Source: Weeksellaceae bacterium | GTDB lineage: Bacteria > Bacteroidota > Bacteroidia > Flavobacteriales > Weeksellaceae | Assembly (NCBI GenBank): GCA_028698395.1 | Contig: JAQVDG010000001.1 | Coordinates: 1-25,370 of the forward strand | Direction of reading: 5' to 3' | DNA length: 25,370 nucleotides | Part shown: positions 1 through 6,719 of the stretch, piece after piece | Layout of the letters: each line of letters opens with the position of its first letter | How positions within the stretch are numbered: the first letter of the stretch is position 1 | Program-made: the position numbers and the translations under genes | The notes under the pieces: model-generated | What the model saw: the letters and a program-made list of their open reading frames with translations, nothing else | Databases searched by the model: none | Told to the model about the DNA's origin: nothing

Positions 1-2328
1 GTGATACAGGAAAATTCTAATAACAATACAATTTCAGATAAAGATGGAAATTTTATAATTACTATTGACTGGAATAAAGAGAATACAAGCTTAATCTTTC
101 AAACAGAAGAATATGAGACAGATACGCTACAATTGGATTCAGTTCAGAATCATTATACAGTTTACTTATATCCAAAATCCGTGAATTTTGATGAAATTGT
201 AATTACAGGAACAACACGAGCCACCTTATTAAGGGAAAATCCTGTTCCGATTATTCCGGTTTCATCTAAACAGATAGAAAGAACGGCGGGAAGTAATATG
301 ATAGATGTACTGGTTAAAAATGTACCGGGTTTAACTGCTGTAAAGACAGGAACCAATATTTCAAAACCTTTTATTCGGGGATTGGGCTACAATCGTGTAC
401 TTACTTTGTATGATGGAATTCGTCAAGAAGGTCAACAATATGGTGATGAGCACGGAGTTGAAATTGACGATTACAGCATAGAAAGAGCTGAGATAATCAA
501 AGGTCCGGCAAGTCTTTTGTATGGCTCGGATGCCATTGCGGGCGTAATCAGTTTATTTCCTTATATCCCCAAACAAAAAGATAGAAAATTACATGGAAAA
601 TTTATAAGTGAATATCAAACGAATAATAATTTAATTGGCAAAAGTTTGCGGTTAAATTATTCGGATGAACATTTTTTATTTGCTCTGAATTTATCGTTCA
701 GAATAGCAAAAAATTATCGAAATCCCATAGATGGCAGAGTGTATTTGACTAATTTTAATGTAAGAAATTTTTCTACTTTGATAGGCTATAAATCGGAAAC
801 AGGATTTAGTCATTTGAATTTTACTTTGTATGATAATCGGCAAGGAATTCCGGATGGAAGCCGGGATTCTGTCAGTAGAAAGTTTACAAAACAAGTTTTT
901 GAAGGAGATGATGACGATATTTTAAATCGTCCGATTGTTTCTCAGCATGAGCTCAATTCCTATAAAGTTCCCGATTTAGCTCAACACATTCAGCATTATC
1001 GAGTTTATTTACACAGTTTTTATCAAATCGGAAAAAGCGATATAGATGTTTTGGTGGGTGGACAACAAAATATCCGGAGAGAATATACTCATCCGAGTAC
1101 TCCTCAACAAGCGGGTATGTATATGCGACTGAATACGTTAAATTACAGTGTTCGTTATAATGCTCCAAAAATTTTCCATATAGAAACTTCATTAGGTGTT
1201 AATGGATTTTTACAAAACAATAAAAACAAGGATGCAACCGATTTTCCAATTCCGGACTATAATTTATATGATGGTGGAATTTATTTATATGGAAAGTGGA
1301 AACAACGGAAATGGAGTATCAGCGGCGGTATTCGTTATGATTGGCGACGAGTGCACTGGAATGATTTTTATGTTGGGATGAATCCTTTGACAGGATTTGA
1401 GCAGCAAGTCGATTTTAATTATCCGGATGCTGATTTACAATTTGAGGCATATAAAAAATTATTTTATGGAACCAGTGGTAGTATTGGAGTAACTTTTCAG
1501 GCAACGAAAAATATCGGTTTGAAATTCAATGTTGGAAGAGCATATCGCGCACCCAATATTACAGAAATCGGCAGTAATGGATTAGATCCGGGTGCACATA
1601 TTATTTATTTGGGAAATAGAAACTTTGAACCTGAATTTTCCTTACAAGAAGACTTAGGAATTTATCTGAAATTTAAAGATGTCTCAGGAGAAATCAGTTT
1701 TTTCAACAATACTATCCAAAATTATATTTATATGGCAACGGTAGCAGATGAAGCAGGAAATCCACTAATTGATGGACAAGGAAACCGAACGTATCAATAC
1801 CAACAATCAAAAGCACAATTATATGGTGCCGAATTTTGGTTAACAGTTCATCCACAAAAATTGGAAGGTTTTCATTGGGATACTAATCTGAGTATGATTT
1901 ATGGATTGAGCCGGAATGCAGATTTGAAAGAGAAAGCAGACAAGTATTTACCACTCATTCCTCCTTTGATGATAAACAGTAGTATTTCGCAGGAAATAAA
2001 ACCTCATTCAAAGCTTTTCCTTTCTTTTACACCCAAAGCTGAGGTCGAATATTCTGCAGCTCAAAACAAATATTTGGCACTAAATGGAACAGAAACACCA
2101 ACTCCGTCTTATACTTTATTGAATTTGGGAGTATTCACTGAAATAAAATACGCAAAAACAGAAACAATTCAACTTTTACTTCAAGTCAATAATTTATTCG
2201 ATAAAGCCTATCAATCCCATCTTAGTCGTTTAAAATATTTTGAATATTACAGTGAATCTTCTCAGAATCATTATGGAATTTATAATATGGGAAGAAATTT
2301 TATTTTTAAGTTAATCGTTCCGTTTTAA
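1..2328 (+). CDS. TonB-dependent outer-membrane receptor (5' end cut by window edge)
   Basis: Outer-membrane beta-barrel transporter that would take up a large or scarce ligand with energy from TonB-ExbBD. The reading frame is open from base 1, with the end of a CarboxypepD_reg-like domain (about residues 10-58), a TonB-box-like stretch FDEIVITGTTR (63-73), a plug domain (about 78-190, with IRGLGYNRVLTLYDGIR and ERAEIIKGPASLLYGSDAIAG) and a barrel that ends in FKLIVPF with the C-terminal aromatic expected for outer-membrane insertion. No signal peptide is present and the carboxypeptidase-like domain is incomplete, so the true start lies upstream and the GTG at base 1 is probably an internal Val codon. 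The substrate cannot be read from the sequence. The gene is convergent with nrdA, with about 40 bp between stop codons. Confidence 0.93.
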   Translation: MIQENSNNNTISDKDGNFIITIDWNKENTSLIFQTEEYETDTLQLDSVQNHYTVYLYPKSVNFDEIVITGTTRATLLRENPVPIIPVSSKQIERTAGSNMIDVLVKNVPGLTAVKTGTNISKPFIRGLGYNRVLTLYDGIRQEGQQYGDEHGVEIDDYSIERAEIIKGPASLLYGSDAIAGVISLFPYIPKQKDRKLHGKFISEYQTNNNLIGKSLRLNYSDEHFLFALNLSFRIAKNYRNPIDGRVYLTNFNVRNFSTLIGYKSETGFSHLNFTLYDNRQGIPDGSRDSVSRKFTKQVFEGDDDDILNRPIVSQHELNSYKVPDLAQHIQHYRVYLHSFYQIGKSDIDVLVGGQQNIRREYTHPSTPQQAGMYMRLNTLNYSVRYNAPKIFHIETSLGVNGFLQNNKNKDATDFPIPDYNLYDGGIYLYGKWKQRKWSISGGIRYDWRRVHWNDFYVGMNPLTGFEQQVDFNYPDADLQFEAYKKLFYGTSGSIGVTFQATKNIGLKFNVGRAYRAPNITEIGSNGLDPGAHIIYLGNRNFEPEFSLQEDLGIYLKFKDVSGEISFFNNTIQNYIYMATVADEAGNPLIDGQGNRTYQYQQSKAQLYGAEFWLTVHPQKLEGFHWDTNLSMIYGLSRNADLKEKADKYLPLIPPLMINSSISQEIKPHSKLFLSFTPKAEVEYSAAQNKYLALNGTETPTPSYTLLNLGVFTEIKYAKTETIQLLLQVNNLFDKAYQSHLSRLKYFEYYSESSQNHYGIYNMGRNFIFKLIVPF

Positions 2329-2369
2329 AAACTTGTTTCACTAATTAAATCAAACTGAAATTTGTCAAA

Positions 2370-4019
2370 TCAACCTTCACAACTCACACATTGTACTAAA
2401 TTTTGAACCACAATTTCTTTTGAAACACTTTGACTACGTTGGTAATACAAGGTTTTTACACCTAATTTCCAGGCTTCAATCAAAAGCTTATTCACTTCTT
2501 TTACCGGTAAATTAGCCGGAATATTGATATTTAAACTTTGGGATTGGTCAATATATTTTTGACGAATAGAGGCTTGTTGAATGATTTCTAATTGACTGAT
2601 TTCTTTAAAAGTCTTAAAAACTGCTTTTTCCTCCTCAGTCAATTCACTTAAATGTTGTACACTTCCTTGATTGAGCATAATACTTCTCCAGGTTTCTTCG
2701 TTGTCCCTATTTTTTTCTTCTAATAATGCTTTCAGGTACTTATTTTTTCGGATAAAATTCCCTTTAGATAATCCGGCTTTAAAATAATTACTGCTAAAAG
2801 GCTCAATTCCGGGAGAAGTTTGTCCTAAAATAGCTGAAGAAGAAGTTGTGGGAGCAATTGCCATTACAGTTGTATTCCGAATACCGTAACCTTTTAATAA
2901 TTCCGGTTCTCCGAATATTTCGGCTAATCTCTCACTTGCAATATCAGCTTCGGAACGAATATGTTTAAAAATTTTATTGGTCAATTGTTTGGCTTCAAGA
3001 CCTTCAAACGGAATTCTGTTCTTCTGTAAATAAGAATGCCAACCCATCACACCTAAACCGATGGCTCTGTGTCTTTTCGCAAAATTATTTGCGGTTTTCA
3101 GGTAATAATTATCTTCGGTTTTGTTGATGAATTCTTGCAAAACGGCATCCAAAAAGAAAATAGCAGTTTGTACAGCATCGGTATCTTTCCATTCGTCATA
3201 TAATTCAAGATTCATAGAGGAAAGACAGCAAATAAAGGATTCGTCAAAATTAGAAGGAAGCATAATTTCAGAACATAGATTACTGGCATTGATACGCATA
3301 TTATGGTCTTTATATACTTGTGGTTTGTTTAGATTGACATTGTCAGAAAACAAAATATAAGGCATTCCTTTTTGTTGTCGCGATTCTAAAACTTTTGCCC
3401 ATAAATTTCGTTTTTCCATATCACCATCAATCATTTCCTGCATCCAATAATCGGGCACGCATACTCCGAAAAATAAATTTTGAAGCGGACTTCCAATGTC
3501 TTTAATCTGCAAAAACTCTTCAATATCGGGATGGTCAATATCCAAATAAGCCGCAAAGGCACCACGTCTTACACCACCTTGTGAAATGGTATCCATTGCA
3601 GTATCAAATAATTTCATAAACGAAACCGCTCCGCTACTTTGTCCATTATCTGTTACAGCGGTTCCTCTTCCTCGTAATTCTCCAAAATAACCTGAAGTTC
3701 CACCTCCAATTTTGGTTTGCATAATTACTTCACCTAATTTATGTGTAATTCCTTCAATATAATCGGGAACGTGAACATTAAAACAAGAAATTGGTAAACC
3801 TCGTTCAGTCCCCATATTTGCCCAAATAGGCGAACTTAAACTCATCCAGCCGTTTTCAATGATTTCAATGAATTTTTCTTTTAATTCTGGTCGGTAAAGT
3901 TGTTTACTCGCTGCTGTGGCAATTCGCTCGATTGCTCCTTTTACGCTTTCGCCTTTCAGCAAATAGCCTCTGTTTAGAATTTGCTCACTTTCGTCGTTGA
4001 GCCACCATATTTCATTCAT
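2370..4019 (-). CDS. nrdA: Class I ribonucleotide reductase large (alpha) subunit, short form without ATP-cone
   Basis: Catalytic subunit that reduces ribonucleoside diphosphates to deoxy forms. All catalytic residues are visible by comparison with E. coli NrdA: redox pair C79 (PISCFN) and C264 (CCLSSMNL), the thiyl-radical cysteine C249 with N247 and E251 in SNLCSE, the radical-transfer tyrosines Y525-Y526 (TLYYQRS), and the C-terminal CxxC C544/C547 (CVSCEG) that re-reduces the active site. At 549 aa it is about 210 residues shorter than E. coli NrdA (761). The N-terminal ATP-cone, the dATP off-switch, is missing: the protein starts directly in the alpha-domain. It is the last gene of the operon and begins next to the stop codon of the 95-aa gene. 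It is expected to share the B12 riboswitch in front of nrdB. Confidence 0.96.
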   Translation of the reverse strand: MNEIWWLNDESEQILNRGYLLKGESVKGAIERIATAASKQLYRPELKEKFIEIIENGWMSLSSPIWANMGTERGLPISCFNVHVPDYIEGITHKLGEVIMQTKIGGGTSGYFGELRGRGTAVTDNGQSSGAVSFMKLFDTAMDTISQGGVRRGAFAAYLDIDHPDIEEFLQIKDIGSPLQNLFFGVCVPDYWMQEMIDGDMEKRNLWAKVLESRQQKGMPYILFSDNVNLNKPQVYKDHNMRINASNLCSEIMLPSNFDESFICCLSSMNLELYDEWKDTDAVQTAIFFLDAVLQEFINKTEDNYYLKTANNFAKRHRAIGLGVMGWHSYLQKNRIPFEGLEAKQLTNKIFKHIRSEADIASERLAEIFGEPELLKGYGIRNTTVMAIAPTTSSSAILGQTSPGIEPFSSNYFKAGLSKGNFIRKNKYLKALLEEKNRDNEETWRSIMLNQGSVQHLSELTEEEKAVFKTFKEISQLEIIQQASIRQKYIDQSQSLNINIPANLPVKEVNKLLIEAWKLGVKTLYYQRSQSVSKEIVVQNLVQCVSCEG

Positions 4020-4307
4020 TTATACTGTTTTTTTTAAAAGTTTTTCCGGATAGAATTTTTCACAAGCAATTTTTTCTCCGGTTATAATTTTACTTATATG
4101 ACAAAAAGATAAATCAGAATCTAAGTTTAAGTATTCATCTGCTTTTTTAATACAATAATTAAGGGTGTAACCAATTGAAATACAAACTTTTTTGTTCTTT
4201 TTGAATGCCATTCCCATATATAAATAGCTACCTAATTTATAATCAGCTTGTTGGTTAAATTCAATTTCTTTTTGGATTTTACTATTCATTTCGAGTAAAT
4301 TATTCAT
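4020..4307 (-). CDS. Unknown 95-aa protein inside the nrd operon
   Basis: I do not recognise a family. The protein is small, lysine-rich and soluble-looking, with no signal peptide or membrane segment. It has four cysteines spread over the chain (KVCIS, NYCIK, SFCHI, IACEK) and a helix-prone N-terminus. The start codon overlaps the stop of the upstream thioesterase gene by 4 bp and its stop abuts the nrdA start, so it is almost certainly translated from the nrdB-nrdA transcript. Position suggests, but does not prove, a role connected with ribonucleotide reductase, for example as an accessory or redox partner. It could equally be a passenger. It does not look like NrdI, NrdH or glutaredoxin: there is no CxxC. 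Confidence 0.75.
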   Translation of the reverse strand: MNNLLEMNSKIQKEIEFNQQADYKLGSYLYMGMAFKKNKKVCISIGYTLNYCIKKADEYLNLDSDLSFCHISKIITGEKIACEKFYPEKLLKKTV

Positions 4308-4696
4308 AAGACTTTGGTTTTTTTATTATTCTCATCCAATGCTACGAATGTAAAAACACCTGAAATGGATTTTTTCTGTGGTGTATTTTTATACATTTCT
4401 TCCTGAAACAAATCTACTTTTACTTTTAAGCTGGTCGTTCCGATTTTGACGACTTCTGCTGTTAATTCAACAATAGTTCCTGCCGGAATGGGTTCTTTAA
4501 AATCAATTTTATCGGAAGAAATAGTCACGACTTTTTTCCGACTGAAACGGGTAGCAGCAATAAAAGCCACTTCATCCATCATATTCATAGCTGTTCCTCC
4601 AAACAGAGTATCGTAATGATTGGTTGTATTGGGGAAAACGACTTTGAAGATAGTTGTACGAGATTGGGCTATTCTTTTTTCAATTTCTGTATTCAT
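4304..4696 (-). CDS. Hotdog-fold acyl-CoA thioesterase, YciA-like
   Basis: A 130-aa cytosolic single-domain hotdog protein of the acyl-CoA hydrolase group (YciA/BACH type), which cleaves acyl-CoA to free acid and CoA. Family marks are the N-terminal strand ending in FPNTTNHYDTLFGG (residues 21-34), then the central helix MNMMDEVAFIAATRF with the acidic catalytic residue D41, and SSDKIDFKEPIPAG (60-72) as the second core motif. Length is normal for one hotdog unit. It sits 11 bp behind nrdB and overlaps the next gene by 4 bp, so it is co-transcribed with the reductase genes. There is no obvious metabolic reason for this. The natural substrate cannot be read from the sequence. Confidence 0.88.
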   Translation of the reverse strand: MNTEIEKRIAQSRTTIFKVVFPNTTNHYDTLFGGTAMNMMDEVAFIAATRFSRKKVVTISSDKIDFKEPIPAGTIVELTAEVVKIGTTSLKVKVDLFQEEMYKNTPQKKSISGVFTFVALDENNKKTKVL

Positions 4697-4707
4697 TTTT
4701 TCTATAG

Positions 4708-5661
4708 TTAAAATAAATCTTCTGCATGAATACTTTTATCGTGCTTGGTATATGCCGTAGGTCGTTTAGCAAAAAAATCATCCAATTCATTGGCGAAAAT
4801 ATCTTCATCAAACCATTGCATTGGTTTATATTCTTCAATTGTAATATTAAAAAGCTTTGGAATACCGATTTTTTGTAAAGAATCATCCACACGATGTTTC
4901 ATGAAATTGAGCATATCTTCTTTTGTGAAGAAATCCAATTCGCCATTTTCATAAATCCAGTCCAAAAGTTCTGATTCGTAATCAATATATTTTCTGACCT
5001 CATCTGCCATTCTGTTTTTTATGGTATCGGTCAAATAACCTTCACTATCTAATTTATTCAGCAAATAAATACCTGCATCTGCATGATTTTGTTCATCAAT
5101 AGAAGTCCATGCAATAATATTGGAAGTGTTTTTTAAATAGCCTTTGAATCTTGTGAAAGAAAGAATATTAGCAAATTGTGAAAATAAGGATGAATTTTCG
5201 ATTACAATAGCAAAGAATAATAGTTTTGAAATCACATCTTTGTCGGCATATAAACTAGTTTCAATCAGTTCTAATTTCTTTTTGAATACCGGAATATCTA
5301 TAAGATTTTCAAAATCTTTATTGTAGCCCAAGACCTCTAATAATCGGGCATAAGCTTCTCCATGTCTGACTTCGCATTCGGCAAAAGTAGCACCGAGATT
5401 ATTAAATTCCGGCTTAGGAAAATGTTTGTATAAGTCGCCCCAAAATAGTTTTACACCTACTTCTACCTGAGCAATACTCAGTAAACTTCGTTTGACGATT
5501 TCTTGTTCTAAATCCGTCAGATTGGATTTGAAATCCTGAATGTCTGCCGTGAAATCAATTTCTTTGTGAACCCAAAAAGAAGAATTCATACTATCCACAA
5601 ACTGCATGACTTCGGGATACTCAAATGGCTTGTAATTTAATCGTTTGTCAAAAATGCCCAT
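4708..5661 (-). CDS. nrdB: Class I ribonucleotide reductase small (beta) subunit, probably dimanganese class Id
   Basis: Radical-generating subunit, 317 aa, ferritin-like helical bundle. Metal ligands by alignment with E. coli R2 are E67 (Glu where E. coli has Asp84), E97 and H100 (ECEVRH), E155 (VIENS), E190 and H193 (DEQNH). Y104 occupies the radical-tyrosine position (E97-xx-H100-xxx-Y104), and K71 lies next to the metal site. The C-terminal tail with Y304 and HAEDLF is the usual docking tail for NrdA. Flavobacterial enzymes of this type were described as class Id, with a Mn2 cofactor activated by superoxide and no NrdI; no nrdI is present here, which fits. There is no N-terminal ATP-cone such as occurs in Leeuwenhoekiella NrdB. 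It is the first gene of the operon, read behind a B12 riboswitch. Confidence 0.95.
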   Translation of the reverse strand: MGIFDKRLNYKPFEYPEVMQFVDSMNSSFWVHKEIDFTADIQDFKSNLTDLEQEIVKRSLLSIAQVEVGVKLFWGDLYKHFPKPEFNNLGATFAECEVRHGEAYARLLEVLGYNKDFENLIDIPVFKKKLELIETSLYADKDVISKLLFFAIVIENSSLFSQFANILSFTRFKGYLKNTSNIIAWTSIDEQNHADAGIYLLNKLDSEGYLTDTIKNRMADEVRKYIDYESELLDWIYENGELDFFTKEDMLNFMKHRVDDSLQKIGIPKLFNITIEEYKPMQWFDEDIFANELDDFFAKRPTAYTKHDKSIHAEDLF

Positions 5662-5707
5662 TGCATAATAATTTTAAAAAGTTAAACAAAGGCACAAAAA
5701 AGGAAGG

Positions 5708-5748
5708 AAAAAAGAAGTGAGAACCACCGCTTTCCGAACTTCGTTTTT
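5708..5748 (-). terminator. Putative intrinsic terminator, expression platform of the B12 riboswitch
   Basis: Between the aptamer and nrdB, the minus strand reads GAAGT (5742-5738), a 19-nt loop, then ACTTC (5718-5714) followed directly by six T (5713-5708). The A-run before GAAGT can pair with the T-run across a one-base bulge, lengthening the stem to about 11 pairs. A hairpin followed by a U-tract at this spot suits a riboswitch that stops transcription when cobalamin is bound. The stem is weak, so translational control cannot be excluded. Confidence 0.5.
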
Positions 5749-5769
5749 TATGCGAAAACAAAATTCAAA

Positions 5770-5880
5770 ACTATTTTGGCAGGTAGCCTGGCTTACGATT
5801 TCTAATCGATTACAGTTGCGCAACAGCTCGGGATTCTCACCCGATTCCCCTGTTTTCTGTGAAGACAGCCAAAACAGTAA
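5770..5880 (-). ncRNA. Cobalamin (B12) riboswitch upstream of nrdB
   Basis: Read on the minus strand, this leader carries the conserved cobalamin aptamer: the B12 box AGCCAGGCTACCTGCC (5793-5778), a core with GGGGAATCGGGTG followed by GAATCC and GAGCTG, then GCAACTGTAA just before the box. A closing stem pairs ACTGTTTTGGC (5878-5868) with GCCAAAATAGT (5780-5770), 11 pairs including one G-T wobble. The aptamer begins just after a predicted promoter and ends about 110 nt before the nrdB start. Cobalamin riboswitches normally lower expression when adenosylcobalamin is bound. Here they would repress the B12-independent class I reductase, as known for some genomes that also encode the B12-dependent class II enzyme. 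Confidence 0.93.
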
Positions 5881-5891
5881 TTATTTGAGAA

Positions 5892-5899
5892 CAAATCTA
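5892..5899 (-). promoter_or_regulatory. Promoter -7 box of the nrd operon
   Basis: TAGATTTG on the minus strand matches the Bacteroidota TAnnTTTG box exactly. Transcription would start near 5885, a few bases before the closing stem of the B12 aptamer at 5878, which supports the call. A clear -33 TTTG is not present at the right spacing. Confidence 0.55.
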
Positions 5900-5939
5900 A
5901 AAATGAAAACTGAAATGGCTACTGTTTGTAAGGTTTAAT

Positions 5940-5960
5940 TATTAACAACAGTTGTTAATA
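5940..5960. promoter_or_regulatory. Perfect 21-bp palindrome upstream of the nrd promoter (candidate operator)
   Basis: TATTAACAAC, a single central A/T (5950), then GTTGTTAATA: ten perfectly paired positions per arm. Its centre is about 65 bp upstream of the predicted nrd start site, where activators of the CRP/FNR class often bind. It also lies 25 bp beyond the stop of the convergent-facing DUF4197 gene, but has no adjoining T-run, so a terminator is less likely. It does not match the NrdR box as I know it. Confidence 0.45.
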
Positions 5961-5984
5961 GCCTCATAAAGAGTGAATTGATTT

Positions 5985-6701
5985 TTATTTATCCAATAAT
6001 CCAAAAACTTCTTGCAATAAAGGTGTGCTTCTCAAACCAATGTTTTTTCGGATTCCGTTTTCTTTATCTTCTACCATTTTAAAAACACGGTCAATAGCTT
6101 GCTCGGTTACGTATGCATTCAAATCGGTTGTGATATTTTGACCGCTGATTCGGTTATATTGAGTGAAAATTTGTTCCCAGATTTTATCAGCTCCAACTTT
6201 TCCTAATGAGTTTTTTACTTTGGGTTGAAAAGCAGTAAATAATTGAGAAGTTGTTCTGTTTTGCAAATAGGAAGTTGCCGCATTATCTGCTCCAAAAAGA
6301 ATTCCTTTGGCATCGTTGAAAGTCATGCCTTTAATTGCATTAATGAAAATGGGTGTGGCTTCATTAACTGCATCTTCAGCTGCCCGGTTTAAAAGTTTTA
6401 AACCTTCATCTGCTAAACTTCCTAATCCAATGTTTCGTAAGGTTTTATCTACTTTTTGTAATTCTTCCGGAAGTAAAATCCGGGTTAATTGATTTCCGTA
6501 GAATCCATTGGTTTTTCCTAATTTTTGAATTCCGTCTTGCACGCCAAATTCTAGGGCTTGTTTTAATCCGTCTGCGATTTTTGAATTGGAAATTCCTCCG
6601 GAATTATCAACCGTGGGTAAATTCGATGTAATTTGTTGTAATTCCGTACATCCGAATAATAAAAAACTACTTAATCCGAGTGTGATGATATGTTTTTTCA
6701 T
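5985..6701 (-). CDS. DUF4197 family lipoprotein
   Basis: A 238-aa exported protein of the uncharacterised DUF4197 family. The N-terminus MKKHIITLGLSSFLLFGC is a lipoprotein signal peptide with the lipobox ending at C18, so the mature protein should be anchored in the periplasm-facing membrane leaflet or the outer membrane. The rest is a helical domain with the typical family stretches ISNSKIADGLKQALEFGVQ (about 38-56) and FNDAKGILFGADNAATSYL, and ends in TPLLQEVFGLL. The function of the family is not known to me. It follows the T9SS protein gene by 18 bp on the same strand, so the two are probably co-transcribed. Confidence 0.88.
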   Translation of the reverse strand: MKKHIITLGLSSFLLFGCTELQQITSNLPTVDNSGGISNSKIADGLKQALEFGVQDGIQKLGKTNGFYGNQLTRILLPEELQKVDKTLRNIGLGSLADEGLKLLNRAAEDAVNEATPIFINAIKGMTFNDAKGILFGADNAATSYLQNRTTSQLFTAFQPKVKNSLGKVGADKIWEQIFTQYNRISGQNITTDLNAYVTEQAIDRVFKMVEDKENGIRKNIGLRSTPLLQEVFGLLDK

Positions 6702-6719
6702 TGTAGTAAATTTTTAAAA

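Noticed and set aside
1..3. GTG as start codon of the TonB receptor
   Set aside because: The protein would lack a signal peptide and half of the CarboxypepD_reg-like domain; the frame simply continues from outside the window.
4680..4892. 70-codon minus-strand frame at the nrdB 3' end
   Set aside because: Out-of-frame overlap of nrdB and the thioesterase gene start; no independent support.
5717..5938. Open frame of 73 codons on the plus strand between nrdB and the DUF4197 gene
   Set aside because: It is the antisense of the B12 riboswitch and its leader; composition is not protein-like and the RNA explains the sequence.
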